From Acidithrix ferrooxidans (lineage in GTDB: Bacteria; Actinomycetota; Acidimicrobiia; Acidimicrobiales; Acidimicrobiaceae): a stretch of DNA of 58,889 bases. This document shows, piece by piece, positions 9,065 to 19,900 of this stretch (position 1 is the first letter of the stretch; every line of letters begins with the position of its first letter). Made by a program: the position numbers and the translations under genes. The stretch is from positions 114-59,002 of the forward strand of contig NZ_JXYS01000034.1 of NCBI RefSeq assembly GCF_000949295.1. Direction: 5' to 3'. The notes under the pieces were generated by a model. That model was not told the origin of the DNA. It worked only from the letters and a program-made list of their open reading frames with translations, and searched no databases.

Positions 9065-9468
9065 TTTCTAACTCCCTTGGCTTGGTTTCACCTTCGTTGA
9101 AGATTATAAAGCTAAACCTGAGTAAGTTTATCAACTTTTGTAACTTCAGTACTTGCAAGCTATATGAGTCGACGAGCAGAGTTGCTCAAATGGCGCCTCG
9201 AGGAGCTTCATGGTTATGAAGGGAGGGCGAAACGTCTTGCATTTCGAAATGAATTGACCTACACACGTCAAACCTGTTCAACTAATTGAATTACCGGGGT
9301 AGAGTCTGCCGCTTTCCCTGCTGCGTGGTTTGTTTACAATTAACCTTTTCCGTGACCGGATTCCCAAAGATCTGCCCCTCGGTAGCTCAGCCCTCGCACC
9401 TTCAATTCAATTGAGATCCTTGATAGGCGGACCAAAAGTAGTAATTCTCCAGCAGGAACTAATAAGGA
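9065..9468. other. Intergenic region between carbonic anhydrase and anti-sigma genes
   Basis: About 400 bases that must contain the carbonic anhydrase promoter (right after 9065 on the minus strand) and the end of the anti-sigma transcript. I see no clear hairpin terminator and no credible gene; the 9116-9219 plus-strand reading is not protein-like. Confidence 0.5.
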
Positions 9469-10803
9469 TCAAGCCGGTTGCGTCAATTTGAATCCACCGT
9501 AGCTCGTTTCTGTGGTCGCCATAGTGGCGTGGCCAACCACAGTTGATCCGTCGTAGAAGGTAGCAGTTACTGGCTCGGAGCACACACCATTGCAAGGGGC
9601 TGTTGCTACTCCCATGGGCAAGATAAAGAAGCTCCAGCCATCGAGTGTAGTTGGAAGTAGGGCAGTCGATTGATTGCTCGGACCTGAGACACTGACACTA
9701 GTTACCCAACTCGGCACAGTTCCAGAGAGAAAGGTCTCTCCGTTGCTTGCATTGTCCCAATTTACAGTTGCCATTGGTTTTGTGCTTCCGCTAGAGGTCA
9801 CCACCACATTGCCGTATACAACTTCCATCCATGAGTTACTAGCACTCACTGAAGCTGAAAATACCCACGGCTGGTTCTTGATGGTTCCATATGCCAACTC
9901 TGTTCCACCAATTGGAACCTGCGGAGTATTGATGGGCGGCGATGCAATTATCCCTGGAGCACATTGGCCACTATGAATCGGGTTCCCGCCTGGCATGCAA
10001 TTGTCGAGGGAAGGATTAATTACCAAGGCTGAAGCGATGTCCTGAATCTCTGCTGGGCTTAGGTTGAAGCCAACTATCTGCACCCCAAGTATCGGTGATA
10101 GTTGCCACTGCAAAATGGTATTGGGACCTTTATGGTTCGGTTGGGTTGTGCCTTGGCATGGATTCATTAACGGAGAACCAACGGAGTTAGTCGGTATCGC
10201 ATCGGTACAAGCACCGCTAATAGTCATTGATTGGGTACCGTTTGGTCCCTTTACCGATGTGTATGAAATTTGATTAGAAACTTGCAACAAGAGAGCCTTT
10301 TGCCCCTTCACCGTTACTTGATCTATGGTTGCATTTGCAATGCCTCCTGCCGGAGGTGTTACGAAATCAGGATTCACCGTTCCCTGATTGATAGTGATGG
10401 TAAATGATTTTCCATTCGTCGTCGAATCATTTTCATAGGTGATCGACGATGAGTAGTTGGCTGGAGTCGTAGATATGTTTGTTTGTCGATCGGAGATTAG
10501 TCTCCAACCGCTTAGTTGAGGGCCAAGGCTAACCTCGCCATTCAGAAGGTGCGGCGGACCAGGGTTGACAAAGGCTGTCACTTGGGCACTTAGCAATGGT
10601 GCATTTGAACTCGAGCCCTTGTTTAGCTCAAACGTAGTTCCAGAAATTGCGACTCCTAAAACCGCGATGGCCCCAAAGATTAAACCGCGGCGACGGCGAT
10701 CAATTCGCCGGCGGTTAGCTCGCTGGCTAAGTGTAGAAATTGAAGGTGCTTCGGCTAGCGGCACCTCTTGTAGCGACTTCGTAAGTTCTGTCAATCGTGA
10801 CAT
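9469..10803 (-). CDS. Membrane-anchored anti-sigma-factor-like protein
   Basis: The 444-aa product has an N-terminal cytoplasmic stretch of about 38 residues ending in a very basic patch (NRRRIDRRRRG), one membrane helix (about 40-58) and a large serine/threonine/proline-rich extracytoplasmic part with immunoglobulin-like character. It is encoded directly after an ECF sigma factor with a 13-base overlap, and AAAGGAG precedes its ATG. This is the layout of sigma/anti-sigma pairs, although no zinc-binding anti-sigma motif (HxxxCxxC) is visible, so the inhibitory role is inferred from context and topology. A truncated, about 95 percent identical copy of its 3' part lies at 14434-15182. Confidence 0.72.
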   Translation of the reverse strand: MSRLTELTKSLQEVPLAEAPSISTLSQRANRRRIDRRRRGLIFGAIAVLGVAISGTTFELNKGSSSNAPLLSAQVTAFVNPGPPHLLNGEVSLGPQLSGWRLISDRQTNISTTPANYSSSITYENDSTTNGKSFTITINQGTVNPDFVTPPAGGIANATIDQVTVKGQKALLLQVSNQISYTSVKGPNGTQSMTISGACTDAIPTNSVGSPLMNPCQGTTQPNHKGPNTILQWQLSPILGVQIVGFNLSPAEIQDIASALVINPSLDNCMPGGNPIHSGQCAPGIIASPPINTPQVPIGGTELAYGTIKNQPWVFSASVSASNSWMEVVYGNVVVTSSGSTKPMATVNWDNASNGETFLSGTVPSWVTSVSVSGPSNQSTALLPTTLDGWSFFILPMGVATAPCNGVCSEPVTATFYDGSTVVGHATMATTETSYGGFKLTQPA

Positions 10804-11495
10804 TGTGCTCCTTTGGTAATCTGCGCTTTACTTGCTTGTCGCGTTTCATCGGGCAATTGTGTTGACGGGTTCTTTTGTTCATTTTCGATTTGGAAATCGT
10901 CATGATTTCCTCTGTCTTTATTGCTTTTCGCAATGTCACCCGACTCGGTAAGTGGTTCTGCCAAGTCGGCTGCGAGTCTTTGTCGAGCCGCACCCAAGGT
11001 TCGCGAGACTGTACCTCTTGTAATTCCTAGTGAGTCTGCAACTTCGACTTCGGTAAGATCCCCAACATATCGAAGCATTACGACCTCTCTTTGCCGACAC
11101 GGAAGTTCGTTGACCAAGAGCCAAATCTCTCCAGCTGGAGCAGGCAGGTCGAAAGGTTTTGTTTGGCGGTTCAGGAAGCGCCTTTCAAAAGTTCGCCTCC
11201 TTGCTCGCCGACGAAAGACGTTGTAGGCAACTCGATAGGTCCATCCCTCGGGTCGCTCGGCTTTAGAGATTTTGGGCCAATGGATAAGTGCGCGTACGCA
11301 AGCTTCATCGACAACCTCCTTTGCCTCTTCGAGGTCACCAATCACAAGGACCATTGTCGCTAGGAGTTTCGGATAGAACAACTCATACCATCTTGCGAAG
11401 CCGTTGTTTTCGTTACCGCTTCCATTGCTGGTTGTCGACCCGTCTTCATTGTCTGATGACACAGGATGCAATTTTCGTACGGGCCTTTCATTCAA
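10791..11495 (-). CDS. ECF-type RNA polymerase sigma factor
   Basis: The 234-aa protein has a sigma-70 region 2 (about residues 36-100: YPKLLATMVLVIGDLEEAKEVVDEACVRALIHW, then PEGWTYRVAYNVFRRRARR). Region 4 lies at about 128-180 (LPCRQREVVMLRYVGDLTEVEVADSLGITRGTVSRTL), which would bind the -35 element. A polar C-terminal tail of about 45 residues follows, longer than usual. The apparent start is TTG at 11495 with a weak binding site, so the exact start is uncertain. It is translationally coupled to the membrane anti-sigma-like gene, fitting an extracytoplasmic stress response. Confidence 0.9.
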   Translation of the reverse strand: MNERPVRKLHPVSSDNEDGSTTSNGSGNENNGFARWYELFYPKLLATMVLVIGDLEEAKEVVDEACVRALIHWPKISKAERPEGWTYRVAYNVFRRRARRRTFERRFLNRQTKPFDLPAPAGEIWLLVNELPCRQREVVMLRYVGDLTEVEVADSLGITRGTVSRTLGAARQRLAADLAEPLTESGDIAKSNKDRGNHDDFQIENEQKNPSTQLPDETRQASKAQITKGAQCHD

Positions 11496-12493
11496 GGTGC
11501 TGCTTCGACTCTTGCCAAATCATTAAATAGTTAAGTCACAAGTAAGGTCTTTTGCTGAGTGTATCGACGATTTTTAATTCGGAATGGCAACCTGACTGTT
11601 GCTACGGGCGTCGACGTGGGTAGGTTCGCGAAACGGAATAGTCACGTCGACCTCCTATGTTCGCTATATTCGATGTGCTGTGACCCTAGGCGTTGTTACG
11701 GAACTGAGCGTACTCGATGCAGCCCACATTACGCCAACGGAAATATCCGCGGCGAAGTGTTGCGTGACCGAAAAGCCGTCTCGCCGGTCCGACCCAAATA
11801 ATGGCATAACGTAGGATGGTAAGAGACGCTACTTGAACCAGCAGTGAGCGAGGATTAACTTGCAATTAGATAACTTCTCTACCACGATGGTAGAACGATA
11901 TTATCCATAAAAATTTACGCCGTGAACGCTGTAAGGCGTGTCGGCCGTTTCAAATGGCGTTTGATTCGACTAAACATCGTCGCCAGATTCCGCCTCCTTA
12001 CCCGCATTGATCCCCACGATCAAAATATCGGCCCCTTCGCGGATGCCCTTCTACTAGCAATATTGAATGCATCCACTTGACGTTTGCAACTTACAATGCG
12101 CAATGCAGTGCGAACACAGCGGGGGCCAGATACCCGATCCACAAATCTAGGCGTTGGTGGTTTTAGCGGATATCTATTCATTCGATAATTGCGGACTCCG
12201 CCTGCGCACCAGTTTTAAAGCGCTGATGAAGGATCGTCTCGTTTTTCAGACGGCCCAGAAGCTGTCAACGGGGGCGACTGCTATGGCAATATCCCTTCCT
12301 CGATCTGGATGTTATAGTCCATTTTATGGATATTGGTACGGTAACTCTCTGAACGGTACTAACTTCCACGATCAGAATTTGTTCGAAGTCGGCATAAATC
12401 CGACCATAGCTCGCTGGACACAAGTTACGGGTTCAGAGAAATTCTCAGCCTCTCTCAGTTCTCCAAGTCGATGGGAAATCTCGGCGATTCACA
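11496..12493. other. About 1 kb without convincing genes
   Basis: Several short frames exist, the longest at 12154-12498 (114 codons). None shows family likeness, a good ribosome binding site or normal codon texture. The promoter of the sigma/anti-sigma operon should lie just right of 11495. The rest looks like decayed DNA. Confidence 0.5.
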
Positions 12494-12556
12494 GTTAACC
12501 GGCTAATCGTGAGGCTCCATTCCCACGAATCAATTTGCCTCGATTAGCAGGTTAAC
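12494..12556. repeat. Long imperfect inverted repeat, first of a pair
   Basis: GTTAACC plus GCTAATCG (12494-12509, one unpaired base between) pair with CGATTAGC plus GGTTAAC (12541-12556). An inner AGGC/GCCT pair (12512-12515 with 12537-12540) closes a loop of about 20 bases. It is followed within six bases by the three-way structure at 12562-12619. Confidence 0.7.
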
Positions 12557-12561
12557 AGGGC

Positions 12562-12619
12562 ATTATCCGGGCTCGAATCGGAGGTTCGAGCGCACTAATG
12601 TACCCATTAGCCGGATAAT
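12562..12619. repeat. Three-way-junction inverted repeat
   Basis: An outer 9-base stem (ATTATCCGG at 12562-12570 with CCGGATAAT at 12611-12619) encloses two perfect inner hairpins. These are GCTCGAA/TTCGAGC (12571-12577 with 12585-12591, 7-base loop) and CTAATG/CATTAG (12595-12600 with 12605-12610, 4-base loop). All arms pair perfectly. No flanking gene explains it. Confidence 0.75.
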
Positions 12620-13060
12620 CCCACGACAATGCAATGGCTGAGCCGCTGTTGGCATCTTTGAAAAAAGAGCTCGTGTATCGAACGCCCTTTTAAACCAAAA
12701 GGGCGGCGAGAATCGAAATGGCTAACTGGATTCAGTTGTGCAACGGGAATAAAACTTATTCAAGCGTCGGTGATATTTCACCAACTGGGTTCCCTCAAGT
12801 CAGCTATGTTGAAGGCTGCATCGTTGAGCGGACGTACGTGTTGCGTTTGGTTACCATGGTGAGCAATCCAAATCTAGGGAATTAGTTTTTGGGTACCTTT
12901 CCGATTAGGACCTGACTACGCCCTCTTGAGCTGAAAAATCGAGCCAGTTAACAACATCATCGCCCGAGAGGGATGCCTACCATTTTCAGCTCTATTGACA
13001 TAGATGTGGGTCCCAGGTGCCACTAAAGCAAGTGATAATCCCAGTACACATCTTGATTTC

Positions 13061-14425
13061 AGGGCTGAAATAGCCCCTTAAGAAACGTACACAGATCCAA
13101 GCCCCTAAATTTGGAGTTGCTAAACATTCAAAAAGGGAGACCGGATCCGTGCACGCTACCACTCTAGTTAAGCAGATCCTTGGCTTAAAAGGTGTCGTTA
13201 TAAGTGAAGTTTCTCTCTCACAAGGAGAGATAGTTGTAAAGCTCAAGCTCACTCGTACCAAGCTTGTATGTCCGAATTGCAACTACAGTACGTACTTTCG
13301 CTACGACACTAGAACTGTCAACTCGCGCTGGAGACATATGGACATGGGAGTCCGCCAGACATGGCTTTATTGTCAACTTAGACGACTCAAGTGTCCCAGC
13401 CACGGAGTAATAACTGAATCAGTGCCATTTGCACGACCAGTAAGTGAATCACGTTTTACCAGAGACTTCGAGCACCTGGTTGCCTGGTGCACATCCAAAA
13501 TGGACAAAACCACCGTTACCAAGCTCACCCGCATTGCGTTTCAGAACAGTAGGGATGATATGTGAGCGGGTAGTAGCTGAAGAGCTCGATCCCAAACGAC
13601 TAGAGAACCTCTTTTTGGTAGGGGTGGATGAGATCTCCTATCGAAAGCATCACAACTATCTGACTCTGGTAACCAACCACGAAACCGGAAAGATTATCTA
13701 TGGAGCAAAAGGGAAAAGTGCAAGTAGTCTCGATGGGTTCTTCAATGATCTAGGCCCGGAAAGATCTGCGGAGATAAAAGCAGTCACCATGGATATGGGA
13801 CCCGCTTTTGCCAAAGCATTTACGGATCATTGCCCTGATGCACGGATCTGTCTCGATCCATTCCACGTGGTAAAATTAGGAACAGAAGCCCTAGAAGAGG
13901 TTAGAAAAGATCTCTGGCGTCAGATGAGAAAGCTTCCTTCGCCAGAATATGCCCGCAAATTCGCAGGTGCGCGGTGGGCACTACTAAAGAATCCTGGTGA
14001 TCTAACGGAACGTCAGAACGAAACCCTTTACCAAATCAAGCGTACCGGTGGAAAACTCTGGCGGGCATACGAGATGAAGGAGTCCCTCCGGGCGGTCTTC
14101 GCTGGAGATCTATCTAACGATGAGGTAAATGAACTTCTAGAGAGATGGTGCTCGCGTGCAGCTCGGTCTCGGATTGAAACCTTTGTCCGATTGTCAAAGA
14201 CAATTCGGACCCATAAGGCGGGCATCATGGCCGCAATCGAACTCGGTGTATCAAATGGTCGAGTTGAAGGTTTGAACACCAAGATCCGCTCGATCATTGC
14301 TAGATGTTACGGGCTTCATTCTGCTGAGGCGACTCTAGCTTTGGTGATGCTTTCTTGTGGACCAATTGATCTCAAACTTCCCTATGAGAGGGCGAGTTGA
14401 TCCACATGAAGGTCAATTGAGCCCT
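13061..14425 (+). mobile_element. ISL3-family insertion sequence
   Basis: The ends are proposed from a short inverted match: AGGGCT-x-AA at 13061 and its complement ending in AGCCCT at 14425, with loose similarity further in. No clear 8-base target duplication is visible. The right end abuts exactly the start of the duplicated anti-sigma fragment. It contains one frameshifted transposase gene. Confidence 0.65.
13149..14400 (+). pseudogene. ISL3-family transposase, frameshifted
   Basis: The first frame (13149-13565) gives the N-terminal zinc-binding and HTH part (CPNC, then CPSHGV, FARPVSESRFTRDFEHLVAW, TTVTKLTRIAF). The continuation RTVGMICERVVAEELD is in another frame from about 13542 and runs to 14400 with the DDE core: VGVDEISYRKHHNYLTLV, MDMGPAFAKAF, CLDPFHVVK and the C-terminal VSNGRVEGLNTKIR. 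One extra base near 13542 accounts for the shift. ISL3 transposases are normally a single frame, so this copy is probably inactive unless the base is a sequencing error. Confidence 0.85.
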
Positions 14426-14433
14426 AATAAAGA

Positions 14434-15182
14434 TCAAGCTGGTTGCGTCAATTTGAATCCGACGTAGCTCGTTTCCGTTGTTGCCATAGTGGCGTGGCCG
14501 ACCACAGTTGATCCGTCGTAGAAGGTTGCGGTTATTGGCTCGGAGCACACACCATTGCAAGGGGCTGTTGCTACTCCCATGGGCAAGATAAAGAAGCTCC
14601 AGCCGTCGAGTGTGGTGGGAAGTAGGGCAGTTGTTTGATTGCTCGGACCTGAGACACTGACACTAGTTACCCAACTCGGCACAGTTCCAGAGAGAAAGGT
14701 CTCTCCGTTGCTAGCATTGTCCCAATTTACAGTTGCCATTGGTTTTGTGCTTCCGCCAGAGGTCACCACCACATTGCCGTATACAACTTCCATCCATGAG
14801 TTACTAGCACTCACTGAAGCTGAAAATACCCACGGCTGGTTCTTGATGGTTCCATATGCCAACTCTGTTCCACCAATTGGAACCTGGGCAGTATTGATGG
14901 GCGGCGAGGCGATTATCCCTGGAGCGCATAGGCCACTATGAATCGGGTTCCCGCCTGGCATGCAGTTGTCGAGGGAAGGATTAACTACCAAGGCTGAAGC
15001 GATGTCCTGAATCTCTCCCGGGTTTAGGTTGAAGCCAACTATCTGCACCCCAAGTATCGGTGATAGTTGCCACTGCAAAATAGTATTGGGACCTTTATGG
15101 TTGGGTTGGGTTGCGCCTTGGCATGGATTCATTAACGGAGAACCAACAGGATTAGTCGGCGTCGCATCGGTACAACTACCGA
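14434..15182 (-). pseudogene. Truncated second copy of the anti-sigma-like gene (3' part only)
   Basis: This segment repeats the last ~250 codons of the 9469-10803 gene at about 95 percent nucleotide identity. It keeps an open frame from about 15132, but the region encoding the cytoplasmic part and membrane helix is missing. Similarity stops abruptly near 15182. The other end is the ISL3 right border at 14425. There is no promoter or partner sigma gene, so it is probably not functional. Confidence 0.85.
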
Positions 15183-15328
15183 TTAGACGGTACCAGAGTT
15201 ACAACTTTATTGGCAGGCACTGCTCCGTTCATTCGCACACGGCTAAATGAGAGGCGATAACCCTTGCCTTTGTGGGCGCCTAGATTCGGCTTGTGAACTT
15301 GGTTCGAATCGGGGCGCACGCTAAAGGC

Positions 15329-15976
15329 TCAATTTCGGTCGAGATTCCGTGCCACCTCTACTGTCCGGTTATGCCAGAAATCAACCACAACCTGTCTGGC
15401 TACCGGAACTGTCTCGTCCTCGACGACGTCATCTAGATACCCTAATGATTGGACCACAATTATTGCCGATTGTTCGGGTACCTGCGGGCGGTATCGCTCA
15501 AGGAAGAAATAAAACCCTTGTTCGATCGGGTATCCAGTTTGCTGATCGATAACCATGAGATCGAAATAGTCCCGCAGTTTTGCTCGCCCGGTTACCGCGT
15601 TCAATTTCATTGCCAGTATGTCAGGAATAGAGGCGACGTCTGCGGTATCTATTCGAGAAGTTTAACTGAGCTGTTTTTGCCCTTCTACAGATAGAAACTG
15701 CACGACTACTGAACCGCAGAGCACGTTCAGGGTACCTGGGGAGAGGTTCAAGACCGCGATAGGCAGGTTGTGGGCTTTTGGCGCATCAAGAATCTCTTGC
15801 GGCTCAAAATCCGAGTGCGCAAAGAAGTCAAGGTCAGTGCTTTGCCGGTGGTGGAGGTAGAGGGCCAATCCAGTACCGTCCGCCAAATAGAAACCCCACT
15901 GAGACGCAATCTCCGTTGCAATAGTCCAGGTTTCATGGCTTCGAGCAGGCATGATACCTTCTAATGGATGGGGCAA
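15329..15976 (-). pseudogene. AbiEii-like nucleotidyltransferase toxin, frameshifted
   Basis: The N-terminal part (stop at 15662) has the typical start of the family: WTIATEIASQWGFYLADGTGLALYLHHRQSTDLDFF, where GTGLAL and DLDFF are the nucleotidyltransferase core. One-base slippage near 15655-15662 moves the rest to another frame (DVASIPDILAMKLNAVTGRAKLRDYFDL, ending at 15329). Both halves are well preserved, so inactivation is recent or an assembly error. It lies 3 bases after an HTH gene that would be its cognate antitoxin. AbiEii toxins nucleotidylate cellular targets and give abortive infection. Confidence 0.82.
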
Positions 15977-15979
15977 TAG

Positions 15980-16708
15980 TTACTTGCTTTCAGCTATGTG
16001 CGAAGCCAAGGCTAGGGTCTTGGGGGAAAGTCCGCGCCGCTGGCCAGCAGCTACTGAAAATGCCTCCTTGTCGAGGTTGTTAATGATCCAAGCTAGGGCG
16101 TGAGGGTCGTACTGTTCGAGGATGGATATCGCAATCGCAGGGCCATGAGTCCTGGTATTTAGTTTACTGAGATCGGCATTCCAGAACAGGTGCTTGAAAC
16201 GTTGGGGCACGTACACTGCTCGTTCGTTGCATTGGCTTGGCGTTGGTGGTACAACACTTCGGATCAGTGCCGCAAGATCATCTGTCATCCAGTAGGGGTC
16301 TATTCTTAGGGTCCACACTTCTATTTGTTTAGCGTGTCCTTCCGCGACTGTAACGCACCGGTGTTCTACGATGCCTCGCTGTTCTAGCTCACGAAGAGCA
16401 TCAGATGCAGTCGAAGGGGAGATGCCTGCGCACCGTGCGACAGCTCGAGCTGACCTGAGGTCAAACGGACGCTTCTGAAGGACATGGAGGATGAACAGCT
16501 CTTCTCGCCTGAACCCATCCAGCTTTGGAGCTTTACCAAGATGTTCGAGTAGGGCTTGTGCACCCTTCTCGCTCAATTGCAGGATTCTTTTGGTACCACG
16601 ACGAGGTTCGAGATTTAATCTCAAAGCTGCCCTGTGGATCGTGGGGACACTCACTCCGAGGCTTTCAGCAATTTCATTAGTGGAAAATGTAGGGCCAGTA
16701 GTGTCCAC
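15980..16708 (-). CDS. Winged-helix DNA-binding protein, likely antitoxin of the AbiE-like pair
   Basis: The 242-aa protein has an N-terminal HTH (TNEIAESLGVSVPTIHRAALRL, about residues 9-30) and a second MarR/ArsR-like winged helix near 90-115 (ARAVARCAGISPSTASDALRELEQRGIVEHR). The C-terminal half shows no known domain. It starts with GTG at 16708. It is directly followed by the AbiEii-like toxin gene, the usual antitoxin-toxin order, so it should neutralise the toxin and repress the operon. The local DNA is more GC-rich than its surroundings, which suggests separate acquisition. Confidence 0.72.
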   Translation of the reverse strand: MDTTGPTFSTNEIAESLGVSVPTIHRAALRLNLEPRRGTKRILQLSEKGAQALLEHLGKAPKLDGFRREELFILHVLQKRPFDLRSARAVARCAGISPSTASDALRELEQRGIVEHRCVTVAEGHAKQIEVWTLRIDPYWMTDDLAALIRSVVPPTPSQCNERAVYVPQRFKHLFWNADLSKLNTRTHGPAIAISILEQYDPHALAWIINNLDKEAFSVAAGQRRGLSPKTLALASHIAESK

Positions 16709-16991
16709 ATTGTTATTCTACCACTTCGTAGTGCAGATTTCGGAATCTGTCCTCGCCTGCTGAGAGGTCGCGACAAGATAGATATTCTTTGCGTACCCGC
16801 TGGGCGATACCACCTATACCTTCGCCTTCAAGATGGACCTTTGGAAAATCCAGGGATTCGTGGTTTATAGTGGTTGAGGGATATTCAGAGTTGTCACATT
16901 TGCTTATGCTGCACTCTGGGTAAATATAGATGTAGAAAGTTCCTTTTGACGCACCGTATTGGGAATATCTTCTTCCTTGGGAGGAATCAGC

Positions 16992-19900
16992 GTGTCAATG
17001 TCAGAAGCGCAGAATAACCGAGAGCATATCCGAGAGCAACTCGTGCAGTGGCGAAATGATCTCATCGACCTTAGTAAACGAAATGGATTACTCAATTTTC
17101 GACATAACAAGGTGTCTACTTTTGAAATTTTAAGCCCCTCCTGGCAAATCATTACCGAACGGTTGGGTGATGGCAAAGCGTTGGAGTTCTTTTTACCCGA
17201 TTTGGATGAATCCATCTTGAGCGAAGAGCCTGAAACCGAAGAGCTCGATTCGGCTTTTCTCGAGAACGCAAATCGGCCAAATCAAAATGGGTTGTATCTC
17301 CCAATTGACGAGCTCGAGATCGAGAGAATTGCCATTTCGAACGGGAAACTTCCGACTGAGTTTGAGCTAATGACCAACAAGGAAGACAATAGTTCCATAT
17401 CTCGGTCCCTCAGTTCTCTTGACCGAGTTTCTGGCCAGCTATTCATGGATAAAGGGCTATGGGTACTGTACCTTGCAGTAGGGTTATTGAACTGGGTTTG
17501 GCCCAAAGATTTGGCAAGCGATAGAGTCGTAAGTCCGCTCATACTTATCCCAGTGACTCTCCAGCGAGAATCGCCAGCTGAATCATTCAAGCTACGGCGG
17601 ACCGATGGCGACTCTGTCCTAAATCCAATTCTGGCTGTGAAACTGGAAAAGGATCTCGGATTTGCAATGCCAGATTTTGATCCCAATAGCGATACGGACT
17701 TTGACACTTTTTTCGACGAACTTGAGTCCATGGCTTCTGGACGTGGCTGGCGCGTGGAACGGAGAGTCGTGGTTTCCCGGTTTACCTTCGCCAAAGAAGC
17801 GATGTACCGAGATCTCGTAGAAAATGAAGAATCAATCATAGAGCACGAGATCATTGCTGCAATTGCTGAGAACTCCTTCGAGGATTCGTCTGGACCCGTA
17901 TTCGAACCCGTTTCACAAGAGCAACTTGACGAGAAGGCTCCGCCCGAGCAATTAGTTAATATTCTCGATGCTGATTCCAGTCAACTTCAGTGCATTGTAG
18001 CAGCAAGATCTGGTCAGAGTTTTATTATGGATGGACCTCCAGGGACAGGAAAAAGTCAAACCATAGCCAATATCATTGCAGAACTTCTTTACCTTGGCAA
18101 AACTGTCCTCTTCGTCAGTGAAAAGGCTGCTGCCCTCGATGTTGTGTATTCGCGATTAAAAGAAGCTGGCTTGGCTGACTACGTGCTGGAATTGCACAGT
18201 CATAAAGCTACAAGAAAAGAAGTTGCGATGTCTCTAGGGGCCGGACTAGATCAATTCCCTAAGCCGGCTGAAGGAATGCCTGAAATTGAACTCAAAACGC
18301 TTCTTCAACGCCGCCGAGAATTGAGCGCCTATGCGGATGCGATGAATATGGTTCGGCATCCCTTAGGGCTCACCGTATATTCTGCCATCGGAAGAATATC
18401 GAACATAGATGGCGAAAAGATTCCAGTTGCACCCCAGATATCGACTATCGACCGAGGTCTTGAAGCTGAAGAATTTGCTCGGCTTATTGCAATTGCGGAA
18501 AGTCTTTCGAGGAATTGGAAACCGGTGGAAGACGGAGCGAATTTTCTTTGGCGGGAACTGGGTGATGTCGAGAAGCTGATTCGGCGTCAGCCAACACTAA
18601 CTGGCGAAATCAACACCGCAAAAGAGCAACTCGATCTGCTTGAGAGCTTATGGGAAGCGGGATCGGAAGAATGCGGATTTTGGACGAAACGCTCTCTCTC
18701 TGGAGCAAGGAAGCTCGCTGAGCTATTGGAACATCTCAGTGCCAAGCCAGACTACGTAAACCCGGATTGGCTGTCAAACAACGACTTCGACCCTGTAACA
18801 GTACTATTATCTCAGCTCAGGGAGCTTTCAGCTAGATATCTGGAAACTGCCTCGCAATTGAGTCAGGCATTTCCCGATTGGGAGTCGATGGACCCTGCAA
18901 AAAATGATTTGTTTGCCGCAGCGGCTAGCACTATTAAAGTCCTTGATGCAGGAATCACCCTAAGCGACAACCAGACTTCTGAAGTCTTACGACGAACGCT
19001 GAAAGTAATTGAGGAAAACTCCGGGGGCTTTGCCAATTGGTCAGAAATATCCACACGGCTGATAGAAGTGTTGGGAGTACAGGACAAAGATCCTTCTCTG
19101 AGTCGTGCCCTGGAAATTGGCCAACTCTATCTTCTTTCGAGCTCTCCGCACAAGCCGGAAGCAAATTGGCTAAACAGATCATCGCTTCGTGAACTTCAAG
19201 ACATTATAAGTCTTCTCCGCAAGTCAGTTGCGGAATATCTTGAGTTGAAGACCGAGCTGGATTCAGTCTTTTCGGAAAAAGTAATCGACCTTAACCTCTC
19301 CACATTGGTTCCGCGTTTTACTGCCCTTTACAAAGGTATAGGAAAACTTAGAAGCACTTATCGTGAAGATAGGAAAACTCTCAGTACCGCAACGAAAACT
19401 GGCGTTGTCACCGAGCAGGCAATCGCCTTGCTTCCTAAGGCCCTTCAGTTGCAACAACTAGCATCTCGGATTGGACAAACCGAACTGAAGAACGCCCAGC
19501 TTTTGGGAACACACTATTTTCAAGGAGTCGATACTGACTTCGGTCAACTCGACGAAGCTCTTAGGACGGCGGAAAGAGCCATTAGTTTGGCGGGAAACTC
19601 AGTTGACGAGTACGTCTTAGCCCAACGTATAGGTTACGGTACTGAGTCAGACAGAACCCTACATGCACTTGCGACCAATCTTGTTGAAAACCTTAGCCGG
19701 TTGAAAGAAGCGGTCCTAGCTTCGGAGTTTGACCTAAAGACAGTAACCTCATCCCTTTCTCTCATGGATCTCGCAAATCGATGGAGTAGCGTACGTCATC
19801 CATTAGAAGAGTTAATCGAAGGATTCGCCACTGTGGAGCGGGGAGCCATTGCGCCAGTATCGTTGCCTGTCTGTCAGCAGGCGCTTGAACAGCGAGCAAT

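Noticed and set aside
12154-12498. 114-codon plus-strand frame in the gap after the sigma operon
   Set aside because: No ribosome binding site, no family likeness and a composition typical of chance frames in decayed DNA.
12494-12556. Integron attC site
   Set aside because: The ends contain AAC...GTT in the right sense, but the R/L box consensus is poor and no integrase or cassette gene follows.
12562-12619. tRNA-like reading because GGTTCGAG resembles a T-arm
   Set aside because: Arm lengths and order do not make a cloverleaf and there is no acceptor stem of 7 bp closing at the right place.
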